Positions 39,799 through 50,474 of a stretch of DNA of 64,000 nt are shown here, piece after piece. Under the pieces are notes generated by a model that was not told the origin of the DNA, did no database searches, and saw only the letters and a program-made list of their open reading frames with translations. Within the stretch, counting starts at the first letter, position 1. Each line of letters starts with the position of its first letter. The stretch spans positions 57,178-121,177 of the forward strand of contig JAJFKV010000015.1 in NCBI GenBank assembly GCA_021773055.1, written 5' to 3'. Source of the stretch: Woeseiaceae bacterium (lineage in GTDB: Bacteria > Pseudomonadota > Gammaproteobacteria > Steroidobacterales > Woeseiaceae). Both the position numbers and the translations under genes were made by a program.

Positions 39799-40668
39799 CT
39801 AGTCGGAGAGCACTGCTTTTAGGTGCTCTCGGAATCTTTCTCCGGTGTCCGGATGATTCAGGCCGTAGGCTACCGTCGCCTGAAGATAGCCAAGCTTGCT
39901 GCCACAGTCATAACGCACACCATCGAACGAGTATGCATAAACCGGCGATTGATCCAGTAATGCGGCGATGCCATCGGTAAGTTGAATTTCACCTCCCGCA
40001 CCTTTTCCAATGTTCTCGAGCTTGTCGAAGATTTCCGGTGCCAGCAAATAGCGGCCAACGACCGCCGAGTTTGATGGCGCGTCTGCCGGTGCCGGCTTCT
40101 CCACGATCTCGGTGACGCGATTCCTGTCGCTCTCATCCACAGCGACGATGCCATAGCTGGATGTATTTTCACGCGGCACTGTTTCTACAGCAACGACGCT
40201 ACCATTGTGTTCGCTGTGTTCCGCCGCCATTTGCTCGAGGCAACCCGGCGATCCCGCGATGAGATCATCGGCAAGATGTACAAAAAAAGGCTCGTTACCA
40301 ACAGCCGGTCGCGCACACAAAACAGCATGACCCAGCCCCAGCGGCTTGCCCTGTCGTATATAAATGCAGGAAACACCGGGTGGTACGATATCCTGAATTG
40401 ACCGTAGCAGTTCGTCCTTGCCCGATTCCGTCAATGCCTGCTCGAGCTCCGCATCTGTATCGAAATGGTCCTCAATTGCTCGCTTGGAACTGCCGGTGAC
40501 AAAAACGAGCTTGGTCGCTCCCGCGCTTATCGCTTCCTCGACCGCATATTGGATCAGCGGTTTGTCAACGATTGGCAGCATTTCCTTGGGACTGGCTTTT
40601 GTCGCAGGAAGAAACCGCGTTCCACGTCCGGCTACCGGAAAAACTGCTGCTCTGACTTTTTGTGCCAC
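39799..40668 (-). CDS. galU: UTP-glucose-1-phosphate uridylyltransferase
   Basis: 289 residues making UDP-glucose for envelope polysaccharides. The nucleotidyltransferase signature [20 protein letters not shown] (N-terminal), [15 protein letters not shown] and GEIQLTDGI are present. It ends a minus-strand run of envelope genes with lapA, lapB and comEA-like. Confidence 0.97.
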   Translation of the reverse strand: MAQKVRAAVFPVAGRGTRFLPATKASPKEMLPIVDKPLIQYAVEEAISAGATKLVFVTGSSKRAIEDHFDTDAELEQALTESGKDELLRSIQDIVPPGVSCIYIRQGKPLGLGHAVLCARPAVGNEPFFVHLADDLIAGSPGCLEQMAAEHSEHNGSVVAVETVPRENTSSYGIVAVDESDRNRVTEIVEKPAPADAPSNSAVVGRYLLAPEIFDKLENIGKGAGGEIQLTDGIAALLDQSPVYAYSFDGVRYDCGSKLGYLQATVAYGLNHPDTGERFREHLKAVLSD

Positions 40669-40755
40669 CCAACTGCTCCGTCACTCAAACAGCACGCATC
40701 ATAGCCAAAACCAGCCACCAACGTCATGAACAGCGTCACGTTGTAAACCGAGAAT

Positions 40756-40788
40756 GGGGTCGCGCCAGGAGCGAACCGGCGCGACCCC
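40756..40788. repeat. REP-like inverted repeat GGGGTCGCGCC
   Basis: Perfect 11-base arms GGGGTCGCGCC (40756-40766) and GGCGCGACCCC (40778-40788) with an 11-base loop, in the 151-base gap between galU and the comEA-like gene. No T-run follows, so an extragenic repeat is more likely than a terminator. It shares the GGGGTC end with the element at 33391-33436. Confidence 0.65.
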
Positions 40789-40819
40789 GGAAATAGTGAA
40801 CGTCAATTACGAACGATCG

Positions 40820-41095
40820 CTATTTCTTTTTCGGTGTCGACACCTGGATATCAGCGCGGTTTTTTTCAACAGTCCGCTCCCCGATTCCCTTTACCAGGGA
40901 CAGGTCGTCAGCGCTCCTGAATGGTCCGTGCTTGCTGCGGTACTCGATAATGGCTTTGGCTTTGGACAGTCCAACGCCGTTTAGCTCAGCGGCAATGGTT
41001 TCTGCGTCTGCAGTATTGATATTGACCTGTCCGGCGAATGCCAGAACGGGCAGAGACAACAAGGCAACTGCAGCAGCGGTAGGTAGAAATTTCAT
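40820..41095 (-). CDS. ComEA-like helix-hairpin-helix protein
   Basis: 91 residues: a signal peptide (about 1-21, ending AFA), then a ComEA-type double HhH domain with INTADAETIAAELNGVG and LSLVKGIGERTVEKNR. It is predicted to bind double-stranded DNA in the periplasm, as ComEA does in natural transformation. No other competence gene is nearby. Confidence 0.9.
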   Translation of the reverse strand: MKFLPTAAAVALLSLPVLAFAGQVNINTADAETIAAELNGVGLSKAKAIIEYRSKHGPFRSADDLSLVKGIGERTVEKNRADIQVSTPKKK

Positions 41096-41200
41096 CGTAA
41101 GCTCCTTCGTTTTTCATGGAAGAAGTAAGCTTATGCGTCGAAATCGAATTCAACCGCCCGCAAAATGGTGCTATTTACAGGGAAATAGGCTGATGTCTAG

Positions 41201-42403
41201 CTACAGATCCGTGATGCTGTGCTGCAGAACCGTATCAAATTGCACCCGCGACGCCGGACGCTGTGTCTCCCAGTTTCGACAACTGGGGCATTGCCAAAGC
41301 AAGCGCTGGCTCGAAAAGCCGCATTCCTGGCACTGATATCTCGGCGTAGCGCTGGCCAATTTGGAGAGTGCACCGCGAACCTTGGCGAGCGCGAACTCTC
41401 TCGATCCCTCTGCACCCTCTGTCAGTTGCTGCAAATCGACAAACTCACCGAGTGTCGGTTCGTTCAGCATGTACTGCTCAACGCAATCATCAATCGCCGG
41501 AATACCACCGAGATCATTCACGATAGCGGTATAAGCGACGAGAGAGTTCATCTCAGGATTTTTCTTCAGCATAGCCTGCAATGCTGACTCTAATTCAGCG
41601 GTTGCGTTCTCGCGCTCGTAAATCGACACAATTTCCGGGAGCGCTTCGGCGATGAGATAAGTGTTCTCATCGATAATACGGTGGTAAAGCTTCAGCGCGG
41701 TCTTGTTGTCGTCGGTATCTCGCGCAATGTGCGCTCGTGTCAAAGCACCACGCATCGTTCTTGGTCGCCCGGACTGCGCTTTTTTTACAGACTTACGTGC
41801 CGACGCGTAATCTTTTTTTGCCGCTGCCGCTTCGGCGAGTTCACAGTGATAGTGCGCTATCTGTAACGCCAGTGAACGACCACCCAGCACCTCCAGGCGC
41901 TGCCCGGATTCAATGGCCTTCTCCCAGTCACGCTCCTGTTCATAAATGCCGCACAGCGCTTCCAGAGCCTGAACCTGAAATCGTGACCCTTGAGCCAGTC
42001 GTACGAACAACTTCTCCGCACGATCGAGCAGACCGGCGCCAAGATAGTCCTTCGCGAGTGAATACAACGCCTGGTCGCGCTGTTCTGCGGCAAGATCCGG
42101 TCTGGCAATAATGTTCTGATGAATTCGGATCGCCCGATCCACCTCACCCCGCCGTCGAAAAAGACTGCCGAGTGCAAAGTGAGTTTCGATCGTCTTATCG
42201 TCGACACGAACCATGCGAAGAAAGTGCTCGAGCGCCTGATCAGTCTGTTCGTTCAACAAGAAGTTCAGGCCCTTCAGGTAGTCGATATTGAGCGGTGGCG
42301 GCGCTGCTTCTTCGTCGCGCTCGCCGAAGCGTCCCATTGCCCAGCCCGCGGCCGCCAGTAAAAGGAACAGACCCGCTAATAAAAATGTGGATTCAGTCGG
42401 CAT
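41201..42403 (-). CDS. lapB: lipopolysaccharide assembly protein B
   Basis: 400 residues. An N-terminal membrane anchor (about 5-25), TPR repeats (about 45-340) and a C-terminal rubredoxin-type zinc site with CQECGFSSQ and CPSCRNW. In E. coli LapB (YciM) directs LpxC to FtsH and so limits LPS synthesis. It overlaps lapA by 11 bases. Confidence 0.96.
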   Translation of the reverse strand: MPTESTFLLAGLFLLLAAAGWAMGRFGERDEEAAPPPLNIDYLKGLNFLLNEQTDQALEHFLRMVRVDDKTIETHFALGSLFRRRGEVDRAIRIHQNIIARPDLAAEQRDQALYSLAKDYLGAGLLDRAEKLFVRLAQGSRFQVQALEALCGIYEQERDWEKAIESGQRLEVLGGRSLALQIAHYHCELAEAAAAKKDYASARKSVKKAQSGRPRTMRGALTRAHIARDTDDNKTALKLYHRIIDENTYLIAEALPEIVSIYERENATAELESALQAMLKKNPEMNSLVAYTAIVNDLGGIPAIDDCVEQYMLNEPTLGEFVDLQQLTEGAEGSREFALAKVRGALSKLASATPRYQCQECGFSSQRLLWQCPSCRNWETQRPASRVQFDTVLQHSITDL

Positions 42404-42695
42404 CGCTTAACGGCAGACTTCTCAAACTGCTGACTTCATTCTCGGACATGCGCAGGGAACGACGCAACATGCGACGCTCATTGGAAACCTTGAAGGCATA
42501 AAGACCCATGCAAATAACACCGAAAAGCCAGCCGATGGCAAAGGCAATTGTGAAAGCGAGAGAGATGGGGGAACCAAATTCCCAGTGAAGCAGCTTGATG
42601 CTTACCTCATCCGGATTACCAGCTGTAAATACGACCATCGCCGAAAAAATCAGGATGACCAGTACTGCGAGACCAATACGTTTGAGAGCGATCAA
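42393..42695 (-). CDS. lapA: lipopolysaccharide assembly protein A
   Basis: 100-residue inner-membrane protein with two hydrophobic helices (about 7-27 and 45-68) and a basic/acidic C-terminal tail, DUF1049/LapA (YciS) type. It is coupled to lapB downstream and overlaps ihfB by four bases. Confidence 0.95.
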   Translation of the reverse strand: MIALKRIGLAVLVILIFSAMVVFTAGNPDEVSIKLLHWEFGSPISLAFTIAFAIGWLFGVICMGLYAFKVSNERRMLRRSLRMSENEVSSLRSLPLSDAD

Positions 42696-42994
42696 TTCTT
42701 TATAGGAAAGTGGCGACTTGCATCCACACGTTCGCGCAGGTCTTTGCCTGGCTTAAAGTGCGGCACATATTTTCCGGACAAAGCCACAGCCTCCCCCGTC
42801 TTCGGATTACGACCAATACGAGGTGGCCGATAGTGCAGTGAAAAACTGCCGAAGCCTCTTATTTCGATGCGCTGACCCTGAGCCAGGGAGTCGCTCATAA
42901 TATCGAGCAGATGCTTCACTGCCAGTTCGACATCTTTTGCAGGCAGGTGTTTTTGCTTGCGCGAAATTGCTTCAATAAGTTCTGATTTCGTCAT
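42692..42994 (-). CDS. ihfB: integration host factor beta subunit
   Basis: 100 residues with the HU/IHF arm [20 protein letters not shown] and [15 protein letters not shown]. It is the partner of IhfA (28243-28542). Its position between rpsA and lapA is the usual one. Confidence 0.98.
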   Translation of the reverse strand: MTKSELIEAISRKQKHLPAKDVELAVKHLLDIMSDSLAQGQRIEIRGFGSFSLHYRPPRIGRNPKTGEAVALSGKYVPHFKPGKDLRERVDASRHFPIKN

Positions 42995-43051
42995 TTTACC
43001 TATCGCTGTACCGTTTGATTATCGTAACCTACGGATAGTAAAGGTAATAAT

Positions 43052-43075
43052 AGCCCGGACAGAGGCGTCCGGGCT
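43052..43075 (-). terminator. hairpin after rpsA
   Basis: AGCCCGGAC and GTCCGGGCT form a nine-base stem with a six-base loop, 15 bases beyond the rpsA stop. On the minus strand it is followed by ATTATTACCTTT, a poor T-run, so partial read-through into ihfB is expected. Confidence 0.7.
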
Positions 43076-43089
43076 ACCTTTTTTACTTA

Positions 43090-44772
43090 TTATTTGCTTC
43101 CGCCGGACATCTTTTCCTTCAGAAGCTCGCCAAGTGTGGTTCCTACAGGGGCTGCAGAGGAATCAGACTTATAGCTACTAACCGCCTCTTGCTCCTCGTG
43201 AACCTCTTTAGCCTTGATGGAAAGTGCGATCGTGCGGTTCTTGCGATCAACATTGGTGAATTTGGCCTCAACCTCTTCACCAACCTTGATCATCGTACGA
43301 GCGTCCTCAACCCGGCCACGAGCCAGTTCAGATGCACGCAGAGAACCAAATACGCCATCACCCAGATCCACGATTGCGCCACGAACATCAACCTCGGTCA
43401 CGGTGCCTGTAACGATCGTGTTCTTCGGATGTGCTGCAAGCCAGCCGGAGAATGGATCTTTCTCAAGTTGCTTGATGCCCAGAGAGATACGCTCGCGTTC
43501 TGCATCAATGGCAAGAACCGCTGCCTCGATCTCCTGACCCTTCTTGTAATTACGCACGGCTTCTTCGCCAGGGTAATCCCAGGAAATGTCAGAGAGGTGT
43601 ACGAGACCGTCGATGCCGCCGTCAAGCCCGATGAAAATACCGAAATCGGTGATCGATTTGATCTGACCGGATACCTTGTCGGAGCGATTGAATGTAGCGG
43701 CGAACTCGGCCCATGGATTCGACTTACACTGTTTGACACCCAGTGAGATACGACGACGTTCTTCATCGATTTCGATAACCATGACTTCGACTTCTTCGCC
43801 AATCTGAACAACGCGCGCCGGATTAACGTTCTTGTTGGTCCAATCCATTTCGGAAACGTGAACCAGGCCTTCAACGCCATCTTCGATTTCAACGAAGCAA
43901 CCGTAGTCTGCAATGTTCGTAACCTTACCGAACATGCGAGTCTGCGGCGGATAACGACGTGCCAGATCCTGCCACGGATCCTCTCCGAGCTGCTTCATGC
44001 CAAGCGATACACGCTGGCGTTCGCGGTCGAATTTGAGAATCTTGACGTCAATTTCCTGACCCACGTCCACAACCTCGGAAGGATGTTTAACGCGCTTCCA
44101 GGCCATATCAGTAATGTGCAGCAGGCCGTCAATTCCGCCCAAGTCAACAAAGGCACCATAGTCTGTCAGGTTCTTTATTATTCCCTTAACGGTATTGCCT
44201 TCCTGAAGCTCTTTCAGGAGTGCCTCACGCTCTGCGGAGTATTCCTTCTCGACAACAGCACGACGTGATACGACTACGTTGTTGCGACGCTGGTCCAGCT
44301 TGATGACCTTAAATTCGAGTTCCTTGCCTTCAAGGTACGCAGGGTCGCGAACCGGGCGAACGTCAACCAATGAACCTGGCAGGAATGCCCGGACATTGTC
44401 GATTTCGACGGTAAAGCCACCCTTGACTCGGCCGTTGATGATGCCTTCGACAACGGCACCTTCTTCAAAGGCTTTCTCAAGGTCAATCCAGGTACGCGCA
44501 CGAATCGCTTTCTCGCGGGAAAGTTTGGTCTCACCGAAACCGTCTTCAACGGCGTCCAGTGCGACTTCAATCTCATCACCTACGGCGAGTTCAGCGTCAC
44601 GCTTGTCATTTTTGAATTGTTCTACGGGGATTACAGCCTCTGACTTGAGGCCTGCACTGACGATTACGACATCGTCATTTATTGCCACCACAATACCGGT
44701 GATGATGGACCCCGGCTTTATTTGTTTACTGGCAAAACTTTCTTCAAATAATTCAGCAAAACTTTCAGACAT
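43090..44772 (-). CDS. rpsA: 30S ribosomal protein S1
   Basis: 560 residues with six S1 RNA-binding domains; repeats such as [26 protein letters not shown], in several similar copies, are evident. It is needed for mRNA recruitment to the ribosome. ATG 44772 ([12 protein letters not shown]) is chosen over the frame's extension to 44820, since the family N-terminus begins here. The leader carries hairpins (see 44773-44898). Confidence 0.98.
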   Translation of the reverse strand: MSESFAELFEESFASKQIKPGSIITGIVVAINDDVVIVSAGLKSEAVIPVEQFKNDKRDAELAVGDEIEVALDAVEDGFGETKLSREKAIRARTWIDLEKAFEEGAVVEGIINGRVKGGFTVEIDNVRAFLPGSLVDVRPVRDPAYLEGKELEFKVIKLDQRRNNVVVSRRAVVEKEYSAEREALLKELQEGNTVKGIIKNLTDYGAFVDLGGIDGLLHITDMAWKRVKHPSEVVDVGQEIDVKILKFDRERQRVSLGMKQLGEDPWQDLARRYPPQTRMFGKVTNIADYGCFVEIEDGVEGLVHVSEMDWTNKNVNPARVVQIGEEVEVMVIEIDEERRRISLGVKQCKSNPWAEFAATFNRSDKVSGQIKSITDFGIFIGLDGGIDGLVHLSDISWDYPGEEAVRNYKKGQEIEAAVLAIDAERERISLGIKQLEKDPFSGWLAAHPKNTIVTGTVTEVDVRGAIVDLGDGVFGSLRASELARGRVEDARTMIKVGEEVEAKFTNVDRKNRTIALSIKAKEVHEEQEAVSSYKSDSSAAPVGTTLGELLKEKMSGGSK

Positions 44773-44898
44773 GTTAGTTAATCCAAGGGAACAACTTAGT
44801 TCCCACCCAAACGTCGACATGCATCCTGCGACCGACGGTCATTACAAAAAAAGGAGCGAACATCCTGTCCGACCCTATCCATTTACCTTTTCTAGAAA
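44773..44898 (-). promoter_or_regulatory. structured rpsA leader, possible S1 autoregulation
   Basis: 126 bases between cmk and rpsA. On the minus strand it contains GACC-GTC-GGTC and then GGGAAC/GTTCCC (44787-44804), the latter 14 bases before the ATG, with only a weak Shine-Dalgarno. E. coli rpsA has a similar leader of short hairpins without a strong Shine-Dalgarno, used for autogenous repression by S1. Function here is inferred. Confidence 0.5.
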
Positions 44899-45588
44899 TT
44901 AGAGCTTTGCGACCAAATCCAGGACTGTTTGTGTAACAGCTTCGATGGACTGACCTGACGAATCCAGAATTCTGGCGTCCGCTGCAGGCTTTAACGGGGC
45001 TACCGATCGCTCGGAATCCCGCCGGTCACGGTCCTCTATGTCCCGTGAAAGGGCGGCAAGGCTAACATCCATACCCTTGTCTTTCAACTGCTTATAGCGC
45101 CTTTTGGCACGTTCCTCGGCACTCGCGGTCAGGAATATTTTGAGCACTGCTGAACTAAACACGTGGGTCCCCATATCGCGTCCGTCAGCGACCAGCCCCG
45201 GCGCCCTCTGGAAGGCCCGTTGACGCTCCAAAAGAGCCTCCCGAACCACTGAAATTGCAGCCACCGTCGAAGCCCCTGCCCCGGTCGACTCCTTGCGTAC
45301 ATTCAGTGTCACATCTTTACCGGACAGCAAAATGCGCTCAGATCCGTCCTCTGTACTGTCAAATCGGACATCAAGGCTACGTGCGACATGGGCAACGGCG
45401 TCCGCATCATCAAGCTGAATTCCACGGTCCTGGGCTGCAATCGCAGTCAAACGGTACAAGGCACCGCTGTCGAGCAAGTGAAAACCCAGGGCCTCGGCCA
45501 CCCGTCTTGCGATGGTTCCCTTGCCGGAGCCGCTCGGACCGTCTATCGCTATCACCGGCGGAATTGCGGTCCCTGTCACCTCAAGCAT
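44899..45588 (-). CDS. cmk: cytidylate kinase
   Basis: Phosphorylates CMP and dCMP. 229 residues; P-loop [26 protein letters not shown], and [12 protein letters not shown] are conserved. ATG 45588 is chosen because it gives the family length; the longer frame runs inside aroA. It overlaps the aroA 3' end by eight bases. Confidence 0.97.
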   Translation of the reverse strand: MLEVTGTAIPPVIAIDGPSGSGKGTIARRVAEALGFHLLDSGALYRLTAIAAQDRGIQLDDADAVAHVARSLDVRFDSTEDGSERILLSGKDVTLNVRKESTGAGASTVAAISVVREALLERQRAFQRAPGLVADGRDMGTHVFSSAVLKIFLTASAEERAKRRYKQLKDKGMDVSLAALSRDIEDRDRRDSERSVAPLKPAADARILDSSGQSIEAVTQTVLDLVAKL

Positions 45589-46888
45589 CCGTAGCTGGAC
45601 GAATTTCGGCACCGATCGATGCCATGCTGGTGCAAAAATCCGGGAAGGACGTGTCCACTGTAGCGACATCTTCCACAAGTACCGCCTCGCTTGCGACGGT
45701 GCCCGCTATCGCCAGTGACATTGCTATCCGGTGGTCACCGTGACTCTGGACCGTACCACCTGAGAATTGCCCACCATGAACCACAGCCCCATCCTCAGTC
45801 TCGTCGACGTCAATTCCCAGATTTCGCAGTCCATCTGACATCGCAGCGATACGATCACTCTCTTTAACTCGCAGCTCTCCAATACCGGAAAACACGGTTT
45901 TTCCGCTTGCAGATGCAGCAGCGACGAATAGGACCGGAAATTCGTCGATCGCAAGCGATACCAGTGCGGGATCAACGCAACCACCCTGCAACTCTGATGA
46001 TCGCACGCGAATATCGGCGACCGGTTCTTCGCCCGACAACTGCGGGTTTTCAAGGCTGATATCGCCGCCCATGGCCCGCAGGATATCAATAACGCCTGTA
46101 CGCGTTGGATTCACGCCGACATTGCTTATCAAAATATCGGCCTTTTTAGCCAAGATAGCAGCCAGCATGACAAATGAAGCCGACGAGAGGTCCGCCGGCA
46201 CTTTTATATTACATCCGTGAAGAAGCTGGCCACCGCTGAGGGCGATACGACCGTCAACAGAGGTCACAGTAACGCCCATCGACTTGAGCATGCGCTCCGT
46301 GTGATCTCGAGTGATCGCCGGTTCGGTCACGCTGGTCGTCCCTGTAGCGTACAAGCCCGCCAAAAGGATGGCAGATTTGACCTGCGCGCTAGCCATTGGC
46401 AGGTCGTAATGAATTCCGTGCAGTTGCAGACCACCAGAAATCTGCAGCGGCGGCGAGCCATCGCAGTCGCTTTCTATAGCAGCGCCCATCCTGGTTAGTG
46501 GATTGACGATTCGATTCATCGGACGGCCGTTCAACGATTCGTCGCCGGTTAGTACGCTGTCAAAAGGCTGTCCGCTCAACAAACCGGTCATCAGGCGCAT
46601 CGCCGTACCGGAATTTCCGAGGTCAAGCTCGGCTCTGGGGGGCCGTAAACCATGCAGACCAACGCCCTCAATAGACATTTCAGTCGGAGACGGCTGCTGG
46701 ATATCGACTCCGAGCGCCCTCATCGCCGCCAATGTCGCCAAACAGTCTTCACCGGCCAGAAATCCACTGACCTCCGTACGACCCTCGGCGATGCTGCCGA
46801 GCATCAATGCCCGATGAGAAACAGACTTGTCCCCCGGCACGGTAACCGTGGCATCACCAACCCTGGATGGAATAACGTCGAAGCGCAT
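45581..46888 (-). CDS. aroA: 3-phosphoshikimate 1-carboxyvinyltransferase (EPSP synthase)
   Basis: 435 residues, sixth shikimate step. [38 protein letters not shown] and [19 protein letters not shown] are the two substrate-binding lobes' signatures. The residue after the LGNSGTAMR glycine-serine loop (GNSGTA) is of the class I type. It sits between pheA and cmk. Confidence 0.97.
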   Translation of the reverse strand: MRFDVIPSRVGDATVTVPGDKSVSHRALMLGSIAEGRTEVSGFLAGEDCLATLAAMRALGVDIQQPSPTEMSIEGVGLHGLRPPRAELDLGNSGTAMRLMTGLLSGQPFDSVLTGDESLNGRPMNRIVNPLTRMGAAIESDCDGSPPLQISGGLQLHGIHYDLPMASAQVKSAILLAGLYATGTTSVTEPAITRDHTERMLKSMGVTVTSVDGRIALSGGQLLHGCNIKVPADLSSASFVMLAAILAKKADILISNVGVNPTRTGVIDILRAMGGDISLENPQLSGEEPVADIRVRSSELQGGCVDPALVSLAIDEFPVLFVAAASASGKTVFSGIGELRVKESDRIAAMSDGLRNLGIDVDETEDGAVVHGGQFSGGTVQSHGDHRIAMSLAIAGTVASEAVLVEDVATVDTSFPDFCTSMASIGAEIRPATDA

Positions 46889-46915
46889 CAGAAAAGTGTG
46901 ATTGACAAGTTACTT

Positions 46916-48028
46916 TCAGCCGATGGCCTTGGGATAGGCGCCCAGCACTCTGAACAATGAGCTATTTTTCTCGAGATTTGCCAAGGCGTCTGCAACAGCC
47001 GATTCCTCCGCGTGACCGACAATATCGATAAAGAAAACGTAGTCCCACTTCTTACGCTGCGAGGGGCGTGACTCGATACGCGTCATGTTAACGCCCTGGT
47101 CCGCCAGCGGCTGCAACAAGTGGTGCAATACCCCTGCACCGCCGGCCGTATCGCTCGTCGACACCAATATGGTGGTCTTGTCATCGCCGCTGGCTGCGAG
47201 CAGATTACGGCCGACAACAAGAAACCGCGTTGCATTATCGGGGCGATCTTCAATGTTATTAACCAATATCTTTAGTTCATAAACATCGGCAGCAACTTCC
47301 GGGCCGATCGCCGCAGTGCCATCTTCATCGCGGGCTCTGCGCGCACCCGCGGCATTGCTCGACATACCGATGAGTTCCACATGAGGAAGATACTCACGTA
47401 ACCAACCGCGACACTGCGCCAGTGACTGTTCATGCGCACAAATACGCTCGATATTCTCGAGCCCCGGCATACTCCCCATGAGGTGCTGCTCGATCTTGAG
47501 TTCGATTTCGCCGGATATCTTCAGTGGCGACGTCAGGAACATATCCAGCGTATTATTGACTGCACCTTCAGTGGAATTCTCAATCGGCACGACGCCAAAG
47601 TCGGCCGCACCGCACTCTACTTCCTGAAATACTTCGTCGATGGTGTGAAAAGGCAATGCACGTACTGAATGCCCGAAGTGTTTGAATACCGCAGTTTGGG
47701 TAAAGGTGCCCTCCGGACCCAGGAAGCCGATCTTTAGCGGCTCTTGTTGAGCAAGACAGGCGGACATGATTTCGCGAAACAGGCGCAGCATTTCGTCGTC
47801 GCGCATCGGACCTTTGTTACGCTCAACCACGCCACGCAGGACTTCTGCCTCACGTTCAGGGCGGTAGTAATCGACCGCGGATCCCAGATCGCCCTTAGCG
47901 ACACCCACCATCTGCGCAATCGTCGCGCGCTCGCTGATCAGCGCCTGAATGCGTTCGTCGACCTCGTTAATGCGTTGACGGATCTTCGTGAGATCCAGGG
48001 GCTCAATGTCTTTGCCCTTCCCAGCCAT
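46916..48028 (-). CDS. pheA: chorismate mutase / prephenate dehydratase
   Basis: Bifunctional P-protein of 370 residues leading to phenylpyruvate. AroQ chorismate mutase is at about 10-95 (RQRINEVDERIQALISERA), prephenate dehydratase at about 103-280 (GFLGPEGTFTQTAV; PIENSTEGAVNNTLDM), and an ACT domain at about 290-368 with GVNMTRIESRPS for phenylalanine feedback. It lies 27 bases upstream of aroA, with serA before it. Confidence 0.97.
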   Translation of the reverse strand: MAGKGKDIEPLDLTKIRQRINEVDERIQALISERATIAQMVGVAKGDLGSAVDYYRPEREAEVLRGVVERNKGPMRDDEMLRLFREIMSACLAQQEPLKIGFLGPEGTFTQTAVFKHFGHSVRALPFHTIDEVFQEVECGAADFGVVPIENSTEGAVNNTLDMFLTSPLKISGEIELKIEQHLMGSMPGLENIERICAHEQSLAQCRGWLREYLPHVELIGMSSNAAGARRARDEDGTAAIGPEVAADVYELKILVNNIEDRPDNATRFLVVGRNLLAASGDDKTTILVSTSDTAGGAGVLHHLLQPLADQGVNMTRIESRPSQRKKWDYVFFIDIVGHAEESAVADALANLEKNSSLFRVLGAYPKAIG

Positions 48029-48065
48029 GCCTTGCCTTCTCTGAAAACCTAATGGAATCCTGAGG

Positions 48066-49241
48066 TTATACAGGCTTGCCGAGATTTCGCAACGTCAGAA
48101 CACCCTCGATAGAGCCTATTTCATCAAGTAGCTCCTGCGAAGGTTCGCGATTGACATCGACAATGCTGTACGCGAACTCACCCACAGACTTATTCAACAG
48201 ATCCTCAATGTTTAGCCCCGCGTTCGCAATGCACGTGGAGACCTGACCCACCATGTTCGGCACGTTCGCGTTCGCAAGCGTGATTCGCCAGGCATCGAGT
48301 CGCGGTAAACGCGCCTCCGGGAAGTTGACTGAGTGACGTATGTTGCCATTCTCGAGGTAGTCCCTGACATTATCGGCAACCATGACCGCGCAATTTTCCT
48401 CCGCCTCAGATGTCGACGCTCCCATGTGAGGTAATGCGACCACCTTCGGATGTGCAATCATTTCCGGCGTCGGGAAGTCAGTTATGAACGCGTGCAATTT
48501 ACCGCTATCAAGCGCAGCAATAGCTGCGGCATCGTCGACGACGCCACCGCGCGCAAAATTAACAAGTATCCCACCATCGTTCATCAGCGCGATTCGATCT
48601 GCGTTGACCATGTTGCGCGTTGCGTCCATAAGTGGCACGTGCGATGTGACAAAGTCTGCGTGCTGAAATAACTGATCCAGAGTTTCCGCATGCTCGACGC
48701 CAGAAGAAAGTTGCCATGCGTTGCGGACCGTGATGGCAGGATCGAAACCGACGACTTTCATTCCCAGCGGCAACGCTGCGTTCGCAACCTCAACACCGAT
48801 TGCCCCAAGCCCGATAACGCCGAGCGTCTTGCCCGGTAACTCAGAGCCGACAAACTGTTTCTTGCCGGCCTCAACAACTTTGTTGAGCGCATCGCCTGAT
48901 TCTGTCAGTCCACCAACATACTCGCTGGCATGACAGAGGTTTCGCGCGCCGATTAGCATGGCGGCGATCACGAGTTCCTTAACCGCGTTCGCGTTGGCGC
49001 CCGGGGCATTGAAAACCGGTACACCACGCGCACTCATCGCATCAAGCGGAATATTGTTCGTACCAGCGCCAGCACGTCCAATCGCTGCGACTGTCTCCGG
49101 GATATCCAGGTCGTGCATATTTTGCGAACGCAACAGAATCGCGTCCGGATGTGCTATTTCCGAGGCAACCTCGAATCGATCTCTTGGCAGTCGGCGTAAA
49201 CCCGCAACTGCGATGTTGTTCATTGTCAGTACCTTAAACAT
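48066..49241 (-). CDS. serA: D-3-phosphoglycerate dehydrogenase
   Basis: First enzyme of serine synthesis; 391 residues. The NAD fold has LGVIGLGAIGVEVANAAL near 140-157, the catalytic His is in VVALPHMGASTSEAEENC, and a C-terminal ACT domain begins about 320. ACT suggests serine feedback. It lies between serC and pheA, 35 bases after serC, forming a serCA pair. SerA can reduce 2-oxoglutarate to D-2-hydroxyglutarate; an enzyme likely to recycle that product is encoded at 19895-21265. Confidence 0.96.
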   Translation of the reverse strand: MFKVLTMNNIAVAGLRRLPRDRFEVASEIAHPDAILLRSQNMHDLDIPETVAAIGRAGAGTNNIPLDAMSARGVPVFNAPGANANAVKELVIAAMLIGARNLCHASEYVGGLTESGDALNKVVEAGKKQFVGSELPGKTLGVIGLGAIGVEVANAALPLGMKVVGFDPAITVRNAWQLSSGVEHAETLDQLFQHADFVTSHVPLMDATRNMVNADRIALMNDGGILVNFARGGVVDDAAAIAALDSGKLHAFITDFPTPEMIAHPKVVALPHMGASTSEAEENCAVMVADNVRDYLENGNIRHSVNFPEARLPRLDAWRITLANANVPNMVGQVSTCIANAGLNIEDLLNKSVGEFAYSIVDVNREPSQELLDEIGSIEGVLTLRNLGKPV

Positions 49242-49276
49242 TCCTGTTATCTCTCTTTGGGGCGGCGACGCCGGAC

Positions 49277-50356
49277 TTAAGCATTGGTTCGTTCAAACTC
49301 GGCCATGAATGTGATCAACGCATTCACAGCTTCTTCGCTAACAGCGTTATAAATTGACGCGCGCATGCCACCGACAGATCTGTGGCCTTTGAGGTTCGTC
49401 AGACCGGCGGCTTTGCTTTGTTCAAGAAACGTGGCGTCGAGGGCACTGTCCGCGAGAATAAACGGCACGTTCATCCACGACCGGCAATCTTTCGCAACCG
49501 GATTCGTATAAAAATCAGAGGCATCGATCGCAGCATAGAGCTTGCTCGCTTTACGCGCGTTGATGAGACCTATGGCTTCAACACCGCCCATATCTTTCAA
49601 CCACTGAAAGACGAGATCAGCGACGTACCAGGCGAAAGTCGGTGGTGTATTCGTCATGGAGTCTGAATCGGCGTAGGACTTCCATGTCATCAAGTGCGGA
49701 TTGTTCGCGCGAGCGCGTTCCAGCAGGTCGTTCCTGACAATAACGAGAGTAATGCCTGCCGGACCTATGTTTTTCTGTGCGCCCGCATAGATTGCAGCAA
49801 ATCGGCTGACATCAACGGGTCGCGACAGAATGGTGCTCGACATATCCGCAACCAGTGGCACATCGCCTCCCGGTACGAAATGAAATTCGACTCCGGCTAT
49901 CGTTTCATTGGGTACGTAATGCAAATAGGCTGCGTTGTCACTGCGGTTCCAGCTTGACTCATCGGGTATATAGGTGAAGTTCTTATCGGAGGCGTCGGCG
50001 ACTATATTGGATTGACAAAATTTGGCCGCTTCTCCCGCTGCCTTCTTGCCCCAACTGCCGGTGACAACGTAATCCGCAGTATCGCCGGCCGCCGTCAAAT
50101 TCAGCGGTGTCATCGCCATCTGCATCGTTGCACCGCCTTGCGGGAATAACACGCTGTAATCATCAGGCACGGCAAGCAATTGTCGAAGATTCGCTTCAGC
50201 CCGAGCGGCCAACTCGACGAATTCCTTGCTGCGGTGACTAACTTCCATGACCGACATACCGGTGCTTTGCCAGTCAGGAATGTCATTTTGTATTTGCTGA
50301 AGTACTTCGAGGGGAAGCGCCGCGGGGCCGGCGCTGAAGTTGTAGACGCGAGACAT
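49277..50356 (-). CDS. serC: phosphoserine aminotransferase
   Basis: 359 residues. FSAGPAALPLEVL at the N-terminus, PQGGATMQMAMTP and the PLP-lysine segment YAGAQKNIGPAGIT are present. It supplies 3-phosphoserine for serine and phospho-hydroxythreonine for pyridoxal phosphate. It lies between gyrA and serA. Confidence 0.97.
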   Translation of the reverse strand: MSRVYNFSAGPAALPLEVLQQIQNDIPDWQSTGMSVMEVSHRSKEFVELAARAEANLRQLLAVPDDYSVLFPQGGATMQMAMTPLNLTAAGDTADYVVTGSWGKKAAGEAAKFCQSNIVADASDKNFTYIPDESSWNRSDNAAYLHYVPNETIAGVEFHFVPGGDVPLVADMSSTILSRPVDVSRFAAIYAGAQKNIGPAGITLVIVRNDLLERARANNPHLMTWKSYADSDSMTNTPPTFAWYVADLVFQWLKDMGGVEAIGLINARKASKLYAAIDASDFYTNPVAKDCRSWMNVPFILADSALDATFLEQSKAAGLTNLKGHRSVGGMRASIYNAVSEEAVNALITFMAEFERTNA

Positions 50357-50474
50357 GTCGCTAGGGTCCTTCGGGCGAATGGGCGCGTATTGTTACGGTT
50401 TGAAGTCGCAATTGCACTACTTAAATAGAGATAAGAACAGCCCGCGATCGCATAAGACGCACCCTATTGGTGCA

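Noticed and set aside
44773..44820. N-terminal extension of S1 (16 residues)
   Set aside because: The family begins at [12 protein letters not shown], and the extension lies on the leader hairpin.
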